A stretch of 64,000 nucleotides of DNA, taken from positions 496,001-560,000 of the forward strand of contig NZ_JACHLN010000003.1 of NCBI RefSeq assembly GCF_014204495.1, read 5' to 3'. Position numbers and translations under genes: made by a program. Below are positions 25,209-34,235 of this stretch, piece by piece (position 1 is the first letter of the stretch; every line of letters begins with the position of its first letter). The stretch comes from Sphingomonas kyeonggiensis. Its GTDB lineage: Bacteria > Pseudomonadota > Alphaproteobacteria > Sphingomonadales > Sphingomonadaceae. The notes beneath the pieces are model-generated. The model was given only the letters and a program-made list of their open reading frames with translations, searched no databases and was not told where the DNA came from.

Positions 25209-26837
25209 CTAGGCGCGGATCGCGTATAGCGTGGCGTTGCTGATCGCGTAGACCGCGCCGTCCGCGCCCGCCAGGGTCGGCGTATAGGCCTGACCGAGCC
25301 CGGTGTTGAGGCGGATGTTCTGCGACAGCGTGTTGGTCGCCAGGTCCCAGCGATAGAGGATGCCGTCCTCGTTATTGGCGAGGATCGAGCCGCGCAGCGG
25401 ATCGGCGAGCATCGTGTTGATGCACCATTCGCGCCGCGAATTGGCCGTGGTGCCGTCCCGCGTCGGGCCGACGATGGTGATCACCTCGCGCATCACCTGG
25501 ATCGCGGGCAGGATCGTATCGGCCTGGCTTGTCCTGGGATCGAGCACGGCGATCCGGTTGAGCCCGTCGCCGGTCCCTACCCCGGCATAGTTGTTGTACT
25601 TCTGCGCGAGCAGATAGGTGGAGATGCCGGTGTAGGACGGCACCATCGTCGCCGGAATCACGCTGGGCGACACATCCCAGCCGAAGCTGCCCGGCACGCC
25701 CACCGGATTGAGCAAGGCGTCGAACTGGAGCAGCCAGCCGCGCGCATTGTGCGTGCCGAACTGGCTTTCGAGCACGCCGTAGAACACCCGGCCATCCGGC
25801 CCGACCACGGGCGAAGCCGTGCCGTCGTCGCTGATCCGCGCGGGCGTGAGCGCACTGGGATCGATCAGCGCGGCCTTGCCCCGGGTGGCGAGCGTGGTGC
25901 TGTCGAGCGCGAGCAGGAAGCCGGTCTGGGTCGCGGTCGTCGATCCGCGATTGACCGCGATATAGACGGTGGCGCCGTCATTCGAGAGCGCCGGCGCGCA
26001 GTTCATCGCGGGCTTGACGATCGACGTGTCGCCCGCCGCCGTGGCGACGCCGACCCAGCTGCCGGTGCCGTCGGCCGCGACCCGCGCCACGCCGCTGACC
26101 AGCCCGGCCGGGTTGGCGCCAGTGACGACGAAGCCGAAGAACAGGTTGCCCAGCGCATCGGCGGTGATCGGAGTGTTGATGAAGACCGTGCCGTCATAGG
26201 CAGCCGGATTGGCGTTATAGGCGGCCGCGCCATAGAAGATCTGCGTCGCGAGCGTGCCGGTGGTGGCGTCCGCGTCGGCGCGCATCAGCAGCTTGCCGCC
26301 GGCGCCCGGTGCATAGAGGCGGCCCTGCGCGGTTAGGAGCAGATTATAGGGCGGCAGCCAGTTGCGCGGCGGCGTGACATAGTCGGTGGTCGCCGACCAG
26401 AGGAGCGTACCGGTCGCGCCGGACCGGCCCTCGATCCGGTAGCTGCCGGTGGCGGCGGTCTTCACCGGGAGGACGATCGTATTGTTGGTGGTGACGACCG
26501 GCGAGCCATAATGGGTGAGCAGCGCGCCCGAGGCGGTATATTGCGGCGCCAGGTCCATCGGAGTGGTCCAGGCGATGCGGCCGAGATCCTGGGTGGCGAT
26601 CGCGCTCACGGCAGTGTGCTGGGCATTGCGACCATAGCCGAACCAGGCGGGGCCGGAGACCGGGGTGGGCGTGGCGGTGGGCGTCGGAGTCGGCGTGGGC
26701 GACGGGGCGGGTGAACCGCCGCCGCCGCCGCTGCTGCAGGCTGCGACCACTGCGGTGGACGACAGCATCGCCAGCGCGCGACGGCGCGAAAAGCGGGTCG
26801 GAAAGCGCGGAGCGGACGGAAGATTGTTGTGGCTCAT
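25209..26837 (-). CDS. Lipoprotein with beta-propeller (PQQ-like) repeats
   Basis: 542-aa exported lipoprotein. A twin-arginine-like N-terminus (RFSRRRALAML) leads to lipobox VVAAC, a Gly run and a Pro-Thr linker (PTPTPTPTATPTP). The remainder has repeated short strands with NGDG/VYAI-type turns (GNLFFGFVV, GATVYIAVN, GRVFYGVLE, GILYRWDLA, GAVYAISNA), consistent with a PQQ-like or WD-like propeller. No catalytic residues were recognised. It is divergent from the HTH-DUF4019 gene. Role unknown; binding or scaffold functions are typical of the fold. Confidence 0.75.
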   Translation of the reverse strand: MSHNNLPSAPRFPTRFSRRRALAMLSSTAVVAACSSGGGGGSPAPSPTPTPTPTATPTPVSGPAWFGYGRNAQHTAVSAIATQDLGRIAWTTPMDLAPQYTASGALLTHYGSPVVTTNNTIVLPVKTAATGSYRIEGRSGATGTLLWSATTDYVTPPRNWLPPYNLLLTAQGRLYAPGAGGKLLMRADADATTGTLATQIFYGAAAYNANPAAYDGTVFINTPITADALGNLFFGFVVTGANPAGLVSGVARVAADGTGSWVGVATAAGDTSIVKPAMNCAPALSNDGATVYIAVNRGSTTATQTGFLLALDSTTLATRGKAALIDPSALTPARISDDGTASPVVGPDGRVFYGVLESQFGTHNARGWLLQFDALLNPVGVPGSFGWDVSPSVIPATMVPSYTGISTYLLAQKYNNYAGVGTGDGLNRIAVLDPRTSQADTILPAIQVMREVITIVGPTRDGTTANSRREWCINTMLADPLRGSILANNEDGILYRWDLATNTLSQNIRLNTGLGQAYTPTLAGADGAVYAISNATLYAIRA

Positions 26838-27079
26838 GACGAAGCTCCACCGATAGGCACGCGAGGACCTGTGCGCTTGTCACGCATATACACCTCTCCT
26901 GCCGCTTGTTGACGCCTAAGCGCCGCCAGAGCCACAAATTTCTCGAGGACACGCGCGCGACCGCGACCGCTTTGCGACCGGGAACCGAAGCCATGCGACC
27001 AAGCCAGCGGACTACCGGCCGGGAGTACGAATTTTTTGGGGTGGCTGCGGCATTGCGGCTGACCTAGGCCCTGGCAGCT

Positions 27080-27835
27080 ATGGACATGCGGGTGACAGAA
27101 GCGGGCTGGGCGCTGACCGAGAAGGAGAAGCAGACGCTGCGCCTGATCGTCCGCGGGCATGACGCCAAGTCGATCGCGCGCAGCCTGGACCTCTCCGTCC
27201 ACACGATCAACGAGCGGCTGCGCGATGCGCGGCGCAAGATGGCGGTGTCGAGCAGCCGAGAGGCGGCGCGGCTGTTGCTGGCAGCCGAAGGCGGCCCCGA
27301 ATTGTTCGGGGACACGGGAATCGGGGAAGACCCGGCGGGGGCCGGGATCGATCAGGAAGCCACGCCGGTCGACGGCGCCGGGCGGGCATATCGCCGGCCC
27401 TGGATCATTCCTGGAGTGCTTCTCATGACCTTTGCCCTTGGCCTGCTGGCGCTGGCCCTGCTCCCCTCCGCCCCTACCACGACGCACGCGGCTTCGCAGG
27501 TCGCGCCCAACCCCGAGGTGGTCGACACGGCGCGGCAGTTCCTTGTCCTCGGCGACCAGGGGCGCTGGGACGAAAGCTACCAGGCGACCGGCGCCGCGTT
27601 CCGCAAGCTGAACACCGCGGCGGTCTGGCGAACGGTATCGGAGAAGGTGCGCACGCCGCTCGGCGCCGTCGTCTCGCGCACCCTGATCGGCCAGGAGAAT
27701 TTGCCCGCCCCGCCCTATGGCTATGAGGTGGTCAAGTTCCGCACCAGTTTCGCCAACAAGGCCGAAGCGGTGGAGACGGTCACGCTCGAGCGCGAGGGCG
27801 GCGCCTGGCGCGTGGTCGGCGTGACGATCGACTGA
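27080..27835 (+). CDS. Membrane-tethered LuxR-type HTH protein with DUF4019
   Basis: 251 aa in three parts. Residues ~10-60 are a LuxR/GerE-type helix-turn-helix (LTEKEKQTLRLIVRGHDAKSIARSLDLSVHTINERLRDARRKM). A single transmembrane helix lies at ~108-130 (WIIPGVLLMTFALGLLALALL). Residues ~145-250 resemble DUF4019 (RQFLVLGDQGRWDESYQATGAAFRK...GYEVVKFRTSF) and would sit in the periplasm. The order HTH-helix-exported domain is that of a one-component membrane regulator like ToxR/CadC. It may control the divergent propeller lipoprotein gene. Start ATG 27080; 27086 is also possible. Confidence 0.78.
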   Translation: MDMRVTEAGWALTEKEKQTLRLIVRGHDAKSIARSLDLSVHTINERLRDARRKMAVSSSREAARLLLAAEGGPELFGDTGIGEDPAGAGIDQEATPVDGAGRAYRRPWIIPGVLLMTFALGLLALALLPSAPTTTHAASQVAPNPEVVDTARQFLVLGDQGRWDESYQATGAAFRKLNTAAVWRTVSEKVRTPLGAVVSRTLIGQENLPAPPYGYEVVKFRTSFANKAEAVETVTLEREGGAWRVVGVTID

Positions 27836-27884
27836 ACCACGGGCCGGCGGGAACACACGGGCCCCGCCGGCCTTGCCCCCTGAA

Positions 27885-28024
27885 CCCGTCATCCCCGCGA
27901 AGGCGGGGATCCAGAGCCAAGGACGGTGCGCGCGAGGCTCGCCCTGCCGCGTCCGGCATATACGGCCTCAATTGCTTCTGCAACCCGAACTACCCTGGAT
28001 CCCCGCCTTCGCGGGGATGACGGG
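27885..28024. repeat. REPIN-like doublet, 30-bp perfect inverted arms
   Basis: The arm CCCGTCATCCCCGCGAAGGC... at 27885-27914 is repeated exactly inverted at 27995-28024, with 80 bases between. The same arm sequence occurs at 54273-54408. It lies between convergent genes. Confidence 0.85.
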
Positions 28025-28039
28025 ATATAAATCTGGGCG

Positions 28040-28885
28040 TCAGTTCAGGTCCTGCCGCAGGAAGCGGAACTGGGTAAGCGCACCCGCCGCGAGGATCCAG
28101 GCGGTGACGATCCAGAGCGAAGCACCCCAGTTGAACGCGACCACGTCGCCCGGGCCGAGCGGCAGGGTAAGCCCTGTGCCCTTCGCCCAGTTGGCGAGAT
28201 TGGTCATGTGGTAGAAGGGCAGGAACTTCACGAGCGCGGTGACGAGTCCCGCCGCATATTGGTGCGCCCAGAGCGCGATGAAGGGGAACAGTCCCTCGAT
28301 CACCACGATCGCGATCGACAGGATCACTGTGGCGAGGATCGACTGGGTGAGGATCGCGAACAGCGCGGCGAAGGCGATGGTGAAGAGGATCGGCACCAGC
28401 GCGTTGCCCGCCGCCTGCCAATGCGCCTTGGCGACAGCGCCCAGGGTGACGCCGGCCGGGATCTTGTCGCCCTGGAACGAGCCCAGCCATTCGCCGAACA
28501 GCAGGATCAGGTCGGCGGCGATGAAGGCGATCATCACGAAGCCGAAGGCGACCACCCATTTCGCCGCGATCAGTTGCCAGCGCGCCCGCGCCGGGATGAT
28601 CAGCTTCCAGGTGTTCCAGCCATATTCGCCGGCGAACACCACCGCCGAGAAGCCGGCGATCAGGAAGCGGCCGGGGCCGGAGCCCGGCACCTTCCACAAG
28701 AGCGCGCTGTCGGCGATCCACTTGGCGGCGGAGCGCTCCTCGCCGGTCGTGTGCGCCGAGAAGGCGCCGTAGATCAGGATGCCGACCACGAGCAGCGTGG
28801 TGACGATCGGATAGAGCCAGACCATCATCCAGGTGGCCCGATGGCGGCGGAGCTTCAGCGCCTCGGCGCGGACGGCATCAAGCAT
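28040..28885 (-). CDS. ABC-2 type transporter permease
   Basis: 281-aa inner-membrane protein with six predicted helices and a cytoplasmic start MLDAVRAEALKLRRHRATWM typical of ABC-2 permeases. The family pattern of a large loop after helix 1 and a hydrophobic block near 160-230 is present. Its start overlaps the end of the ATPase gene by 8 bases. It would export an unknown substrate together with that ATPase, whose gene carries a frameshift here. Confidence 0.85.
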   Translation of the reverse strand: MLDAVRAEALKLRRHRATWMMVWLYPIVTTLLVVGILIYGAFSAHTTGEERSAAKWIADSALLWKVPGSGPGRFLIAGFSAVVFAGEYGWNTWKLIIPARARWQLIAAKWVVAFGFVMIAFIAADLILLFGEWLGSFQGDKIPAGVTLGAVAKAHWQAAGNALVPILFTIAFAALFAILTQSILATVILSIAIVVIEGLFPFIALWAHQYAAGLVTALVKFLPFYHMTNLANWAKGTGLTLPLGPGDVVAFNWGASLWIVTAWILAAGALTQFRFLRQDLN

Positions 28886-29802
28886 CGGAATCCCTCGTCA
28901 TGGTCAGGAAGATTTCCTCGAGGCTCTGCTCGTCAGGCCCCACGCGGAACACATCGGCGCCGGCCTCGACCAGCTTGCGGACGATCGCCGGCGTCTCGGC
29001 GCGGCCGGCCTGGACGGTGAGCCCGCCATCGGCGATCTCGCACGGCCAGCTGCCTTCGAGCGCGGCCGCTGCCTTGTCGAGCGGCTCGGCCTCGACGCGC
29101 AGCGCCTCGCCCTGGTCGAGCAGTTCGCGGATCGTCGCCTCGCGCAGCAGCCTGCCCTTGTGGACCACCGCCACCCGGTCGCAGATCTGCTCGACTTCGT
29201 GGAGGAGATGGCTGGAGAGGAACACCGCCTTGCCCTCCGCCGCCAGGCCGCGCAGCAGGGTGCGCATGTCCTGGATGCCGGCGGCATCGAGGCCGTTGGC
29301 CGGCTCGTCGAGGATCACCAGGTCGGGGTCGTCGAGCAGCGCGGCGGCAACGCCGAGGCGCTGCTTCATGCCGGTGGAATAGCCCTTCACCTTGCGCTTC
29401 GCGTCGCGGCTGAGCTCGACCCGCTCGAGCACCGCGTCGATACGTGCGCCCGTCATGCCCCTGGGTGCGGGCGAGGACGCGCAGATTGTCGCGGCCGGAG
29501 AGGAAGGGATAGAAGGTGCCGCCATCGACCAGCGAGCCGACCCGGCGCAGCGCCGCGCGGTCCGAGACCGGGCGGCCGAACAGCGAGACCTCGCCGTCGC
29601 TCGGGCGGATCAGCCCCAGCGCCATGCGGATCGTGGTGCTCTTGCCGGCGCCGTTCGGGCCGAGAAAGCCATAGACTTCGCCACCGCGCACGGTGAGCGA
29701 CACATCATCGACCGCGCGCTTGGCCCCGGCCCCGCGGCCATAGGTCTTGCCGAGCGCGCGCAATTCCAGCGCGGGCATCCCGCTGAGTTCGCTTGTGGAC
29801 AC
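28878..29802 (-). pseudogene. ABC transporter ATPase, interrupted by one-base frameshift
   Basis: Two overlapping frames together make one ABC ATPase. The first (from GTG 29802, AGGGGG upstream) has the Walker A GPNGAGKST and runs to GRDNLRVLARTQG. The second resumes at MTGARIDAVLERVELS and carries the signature segment YSTGMKQRLGVAAALL, Walker B LVILDEPANGLD and the switch His (LSSHLLHE). The break is at a run of four C on the plus strand (29458-29461); removing one base restores a continuous 307-residue protein. Either a sequencing/assembly error or a real loss-of-function mutation; the flanking sequence is not otherwise decayed. Confidence 0.85.
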
Positions 29803-30124
29803 TCTGATCCCCCTTCCGGCACCTGGCTGGCACCGTGACGGCAGGTTGTGCATGAACCTCTGTGTGTTAGCAAGATAATACGCACAGATCCGGTTCGAAA
29901 GCTGCCGAAGGGATACCGGTGGCATAGAGCCCATACCGGCGAGTCTCGGACCGGAGCCGCATTGCCACGAAGAGCGGGACTCATATTTGCAATTGATCTC
30001 AGTAACTTGATCCAAGTTACACGCGCAAATCTTCGCCTTGACTATCGCTGACACCGGTATCAAGATGAACACTGGGTTAGTCGATCAGCTGGAAAAGCTG
30101 ACGACCCAAAGGGGAGAGGCAAAT
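29803..30124. promoter_or_regulatory. 322-base divergent gap with lower GC and a palindrome
   Basis: No gene supported. Base composition is visibly more AT-rich than the neighbourhood. A perfect inverted repeat GTAACTTG-ATC-CAAGTTAC lies at 30002-30020, and TTGACT (30038-30043) could be a -35 box for the pectinesterase gene. It must also contain the ATPase gene promoter on the other strand. Confidence 0.6.
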
Positions 30125-31840
30125 ATGAAGCTGCGCGCTGCGTCGGCGAGCCTTGCGCTCGTCATGATCCTTGCCGGATGCAACAGTAACGATAGCGGAT
30201 CGGTGGTGTCGCCCACCCCGACACCCGCCTCGACACCGACGCCTGGGGTATCGATCACTTCCGCATTGCTGCCCGCATCGGGCGAAACCGCCGCCTATAA
30301 GGACACGCTGCTCAAGCTGACCTTCAACGGACCGCCGGTGGCGACCGGCAGCGGCCAGATCCGCGTCTACAAGAGCGACGGCACGCTGGTCGACACGATC
30401 GATACCACGGGCGGCGTCACTGTCGCCGGCGGCGAGACGCAGACCGCGCTGGGCAACGGCAATACCGAGATCGACAAGATCGGCGGCGGCGTCTCCACCC
30501 TGACCCAGTATCGCTTCACCTATTACCGCCCGATCCGGATCAGCGGGAACACCGCGACGATCAAGCTGCACGACAATGTGCTGGCCTATGACACGTCCTA
30601 TTACGTCCAGATCGACCAGTCGGTGTTCAACGGCCCGATCGCCGGGTTCAACAGCTTCCCCGGCATCAGCGGCACGACCGGCTGGACGTTCAAGACCAAG
30701 GCGGCGCCGACCTCGACCACCGCGGTGACCGTGGACGATGACGGCGCGGCCGATTTCCGTTCGGTGCAGGGCGCGCTCAACTACATGATGACGGTGGGCT
30801 GCGCATCGTGCGGGGCCGGCAACACCGCGGCCAAGACGATCACGATCAAGAACGGCACCTATGACGAGCAGCTGTTCCTCCGCAACGTCAACAACCTGAC
30901 GATCAACGGCGAAAGCCGCGCGGGCACCGTCGTCCAGAACAACAATTGGGAAGCGTTCAACCCCGGCGTGGGCGGCAGCCGCGCGACGCCGAACACCACG
31001 TTGACCAATATCGGCGGCAACACGGCACTGGGCAACCGGCTGACGCTCGGCGGCGGCCGCGCGGTGCTGCTGATCGAGGGCGGAGACCAGATCAAGGTCA
31101 ACAACTTCACCATGCAGAACACACATGTGAAGGATGCGACGCAGAACAGCCAGGCGGAGGTGATCTACTACAACTCCGCCAACCTCAACGGATCGCGCTT
31201 CATCGGCACCGACATGAACTTCATCGGCACGCAGGACACGCTGCAGATGAAGGGCTGGGTGTGGATCTACAACAGCCTGATCGCCGGCGACGTCGACTTC
31301 ATCTGGGGCTATCCCTTCGCGATGGCGATCGAGAATTCGGAACTGCGGACGGTCGCCGACCCCTCCGCGCCGACTTCGGGCGGCTATATCTTCCAGGCGC
31401 GCTCGGCCAAGGGCTATCCGGGCTTCGTCGTGCTGGGCGGATCGCTGACCTATGCCAATGGCGTGCCGAGCGGATCGACCTATCTGGCGCGCTCGGGCGG
31501 CGTGAACCAGGCGGGCGGATACTGCACCACGATGCAGGTGCTGGGCGCATCGGCGAGCAACGCCACGCAATATTGCGACAACCTGGCGTTCATCGGCGTG
31601 AAGATGGACAGCCACGTCGCCGCCGCCGGCTGGTGGATCAACCCGATCCCGAACCTGCTGCCGAGCGCGACCGAGGGCTGGCGTGAGAGCGGCTCGCTGA
31701 CGCCGACCGGCACGGCGCTGTCGATGACCGGGCGCAACACCACCTATGGCAGCAGCACCGCCAACCTGACCGGCCTCAACACCCGCGCCAAGGTGTTCGC
31801 CCAGTGGAACGGCAATGTCGGCTGGACGCCGGCGCCGTAA
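30125..31840 (+). CDS. Lipoprotein pectin methylesterase (CE8)
   Basis: 571-aa exported enzyme expected to remove methyl groups from pectin. A lipobox (MILAGC) and Pro-Thr linker anchor it. Residues ~45-200 look like a bacterial Ig-like domain (ITSALLPASGETAAYKDTLLKLTF). The right-handed beta-helix catalytic domain follows with GTYDEQLFL, QDTL (catalytic Asp ~371) and GDVDFIWG (catalytic Asp ~391), spaced as in plant and bacterial pectinesterases, and a late YLARSGG. A GGAGAGG site supports ATG 30125. No pectate lyase or uronate transporter is nearby, so it appears as a stand-alone tool gene. Confidence 0.9.
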   Translation: MKLRAASASLALVMILAGCNSNDSGSVVSPTPTPASTPTPGVSITSALLPASGETAAYKDTLLKLTFNGPPVATGSGQIRVYKSDGTLVDTIDTTGGVTVAGGETQTALGNGNTEIDKIGGGVSTLTQYRFTYYRPIRISGNTATIKLHDNVLAYDTSYYVQIDQSVFNGPIAGFNSFPGISGTTGWTFKTKAAPTSTTAVTVDDDGAADFRSVQGALNYMMTVGCASCGAGNTAAKTITIKNGTYDEQLFLRNVNNLTINGESRAGTVVQNNNWEAFNPGVGGSRATPNTTLTNIGGNTALGNRLTLGGGRAVLLIEGGDQIKVNNFTMQNTHVKDATQNSQAEVIYYNSANLNGSRFIGTDMNFIGTQDTLQMKGWVWIYNSLIAGDVDFIWGYPFAMAIENSELRTVADPSAPTSGGYIFQARSAKGYPGFVVLGGSLTYANGVPSGSTYLARSGGVNQAGGYCTTMQVLGASASNATQYCDNLAFIGVKMDSHVAAAGWWINPIPNLLPSATEGWRESGSLTPTGTALSMTGRNTTYGSSTANLTGLNTRAKVFAQWNGNVGWTPAP

Positions 31841-31914
31841 CTATCTGCCCCATCGGGAGGGCGAATATCCGTTCGCCCTCCCGACACCCTTGTCCGCCCT
31901 CACCCTAAACCAGC

Positions 31915-31921
31915 GTATGAT
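31915..31921 (+). promoter_or_regulatory. GTATGAT box before HWE kinase gene
   Basis: GTATGAT preceded by CTAAACCAGC, 63 bases before the ATG. Similar boxes with an AAAC/AACATCT-like lead occur at 34880, 37035 and 39901 in front of other genes of this region. Confidence 0.4.
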
Positions 31922-31983
31922 ACCCCCGGACCGCCCGATGCGGGATTTCTGCCGACAGAAGTTCCCGAGGAAGGACGGCCCCG

Positions 31984-32634
31984 ATGCTCGACATGGCGAA
32001 CACCGTTGCCGATACCGGCACGACGATCGAAATCCTGCCCGCCACGCGGGTGAGCGATGCCGACGAGATGAACCACCGCATCGCCAACAGCCTGCAGCTG
32101 CTCTCGGCAATGGTCTCGGTCGAGGCACGCGGGATCGCCGATCCGGTGGCACAGGCCGCGCTCGACGTGACCCAGCGGCGCATCGCCGCCGTCGCCAGCG
32201 TCCACCGCCAGCTCTACCAGGCGCATGAGAGCACCAGCGTAGACCTGCGCGCCTATCTGGAGAGCCTGGCCGCCGATCTGCAGGCCGGCGCGACCGGACG
32301 GCCGGTGCTGGTCGATGCGGCGACGGTCTCCGTCCGTTCGGAGGATGCGACCGCGATCGGCATCATCGTCTCCGAACTGGTCACCAACGCCTTCAAATAT
32401 GCCTATGCCCCGGGTGCGCCCGGCAATGTGCGGGTGATGCTGCGCAACCTGCCGCTGGGCGGCTACATGATCGAAGTCTCCGATCGCGGCCGGGGCCGGG
32501 TCGCCGAAGTGATCCAGGGCAGCGGCTTCGGCAGCCGGCTGATCGAGCTGATGGCCGCGCGGCTGGGCGCCGAGGGCAGCTATCGCGACGCTCAACCGGG
32601 TACCCGCTTCCTACTCTTTGTGGGTGGCCGCTGA
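31984..32634 (+). CDS. Stand-alone histidine kinase, HisKA_2/HWE type
   Basis: 216-aa soluble kinase core. The phospho-acceptor region DEMNHRIANSLQLLSAMVSVEARG (~27-50) is the HisKA_2 form, and the ATP domain has SELVTNAFKYAY (N box), DRGRG and GSGFGSRLIELMA. There is no sensor domain; input must come from a partner or from regulation of its level. Such kinases in alphaproteobacteria often feed PhyR-type general stress signalling, but no phyR, nepR or ecfG gene is visible here. It precedes a second kinase and two receivers. Confidence 0.85.
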   Translation: MLDMANTVADTGTTIEILPATRVSDADEMNHRIANSLQLLSAMVSVEARGIADPVAQAALDVTQRRIAAVASVHRQLYQAHESTSVDLRAYLESLAADLQAGATGRPVLVDAATVSVRSEDATAIGIIVSELVTNAFKYAYAPGAPGNVRVMLRNLPLGGYMIEVSDRGRGRVAEVIQGSGFGSRLIELMAARLGAEGSYRDAQPGTRFLLFVGGR

Positions 32635-32714
32635 ACCCCATGTTGCGACCCATTCGTGAAGCGCTAGGCCTGCTGTATTGGTCCGATTCCGACGGACCAT
32701 TGCATGAGGGTGAG

Positions 32715-34235
32715 ATGGCGCACGAAGCCGAGAAGAAGCGCAGGCTGGCCGCGCAGGTGCAGGGCGTGGCGACGGTCGCGCTGGCACTGGGCATCTTCGC
32801 GCTCGACGTGCTGAGCCCGCTGCAGGGTGCGGTGGCCGTGCTCTACACGATCGTCGTGCTGCTGACGACGCGGGCTAATGCGCGCGGGCTGACGCTAACC
32901 GCCGGCTTCGTCTGCGCACTGCTGGCGATCGCAGGCTATTTCATCAGCCATGACCATGAGGCGCTGGGATCGGCGGCGGTGCGGCTGTCGGTCGCGCTGG
33001 TCGCGATCGGGGTGACCACGCTGCTTTCGGTGCGCCACATGGCCGCGGCCGAGCATCGCCGCATTGCCGACCGGCGCTACCGGGCGATCTTCAACGCGGC
33101 CGGCTTTCCGATCTGGGAAGGCGACTGGTCCGAGGCGTTCAGGCTGCTGCGCGGCAAGCAGGCGCCCGATGCCGAGGCGATCGATATCGCCGCGCGCACC
33201 GCGACGATCTGCGACGCCAACCACGCCGCGGCCGCGCTGTTCGGCCTGGAGCGGCGCGAGGAGCTGGTCGGCGGCACGCTGGTCCGCTTCCACACGCCGG
33301 CCGCCGAGGCAACGCTGGGCCGCATCCTCCAGGCGATGATCGCCGGCGAGACCACGATCGAGGAGGAGACCCGCTTCATCGACGCCAGGGGCGAACCGGT
33401 CGACGTGCTGCTGCGCGTGACCATCCCGCCCCAGCAGAAGGAATGGCGGCAGGTGCTGATCATGGGCCTGGACGTGACCGAGCGGAACCAGACCAATGTG
33501 CGGCTCGCGCAGGCACAGGCACAGCTTACCCATGTCTCGCGGATCACCACGCTCGGCCAGCTCGCCGCGTCGATCGCGCATGAAGTGAACCAGCCGCTCT
33601 CGGCGCTGATCACCTATGCCAAGTCGGGCAAGCGCTGGCTGGCGCGCGAGGCGCCGGACGCGGCCGAGGTTTCGGATTGCCTGGACCATGTCGTCTCGAA
33701 CGGCACGCGCGCGGCGGACGTGATCGCCCGTATCCGCGCGCTCGCCAGGCGTGCCGATCCGCGCCAGGACGCGATCGACCTCGCCTCGCTGGTCGACGAG
33801 ACGATCGAGCTGCTGCGCCGCGACCTCAACACGCATGACGTCACGGTCGAGGTGACGATGCCCGAGGGTTTGCCGCCGCTGGTTGGCGACCGGGTACAGA
33901 TGCAGCAGGTGCTGATGAACCTGATGCTCAACGCCGAACAGGCGATGGCGCAGGTGGCGCCGGGCGCCCGGGTGATGTGCGTCGAGGTGGTGGCCGAGCC
34001 GGACAGCGTCGCGGTGCATGTCCGCGACAGCGGCGGCGGTATCGCGGTGGAGCCGGAGAGCCTGTTCAGCCCCTTCTTCACCACCAAGTCCGAAGGCATG
34101 GGCATGGGCCTGTCGATCTGCCGCTCGATCATCGAGAGCCATGGCGGTACGCTGGGCGCGGAAAATCACCCCGATGGGGGCGCGGTGTTCAGCTTCCGCC
34201 TGCCGGTGGCGGGCGCGATGGAGAGTGCGGCATGA
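32715..34235 (+). CDS. Membrane sensor histidine kinase with PAS domain
   Basis: 506 aa. About four N-terminal helices (VATVALALGIFALDVL, VAVLYTIVVLLTT and onward to ~105) precede a PAS-like domain (YRAIFNAAGFPIWEGDW...). The kinase core carries IAHEVNQPLSALITYA with the acceptor His at ~289, N box NLMLNAEQAM, and DSGGGI / GMGMGLSICRSI. The HEVNQPL form is typical of FixL/DctB-class kinases that pair with FixJ-like regulators, and the next gene is one, overlapping by ATGA. ATG 32715 is preferred over 32640, which lacks a ribosome site. The signal sensed is unknown; no heme-PAS His was identified. Confidence 0.88.
   Translation: MAHEAEKKRRLAAQVQGVATVALALGIFALDVLSPLQGAVAVLYTIVVLLTTRANARGLTLTAGFVCALLAIAGYFISHDHEALGSAAVRLSVALVAIGVTTLLSVRHMAAAEHRRIADRRYRAIFNAAGFPIWEGDWSEAFRLLRGKQAPDAEAIDIAARTATICDANHAAAALFGLERREELVGGTLVRFHTPAAEATLGRILQAMIAGETTIEEETRFIDARGEPVDVLLRVTIPPQQKEWRQVLIMGLDVTERNQTNVRLAQAQAQLTHVSRITTLGQLAASIAHEVNQPLSALITYAKSGKRWLAREAPDAAEVSDCLDHVVSNGTRAADVIARIRALARRADPRQDAIDLASLVDETIELLRRDLNTHDVTVEVTMPEGLPPLVGDRVQMQQVLMNLMLNAEQAMAQVAPGARVMCVEVVAEPDSVAVHVRDSGGGIAVEPESLFSPFFTTKSEGMGMGLSICRSIIESHGGTLGAENHPDGGAVFSFRLPVAGAMESAA

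Noticed and set aside
29803..30124. Short peptide gene in the AT-rich gap
   Set aside because: Possible short frames lack ribosome sites and continue into neighbouring genes out of frame.
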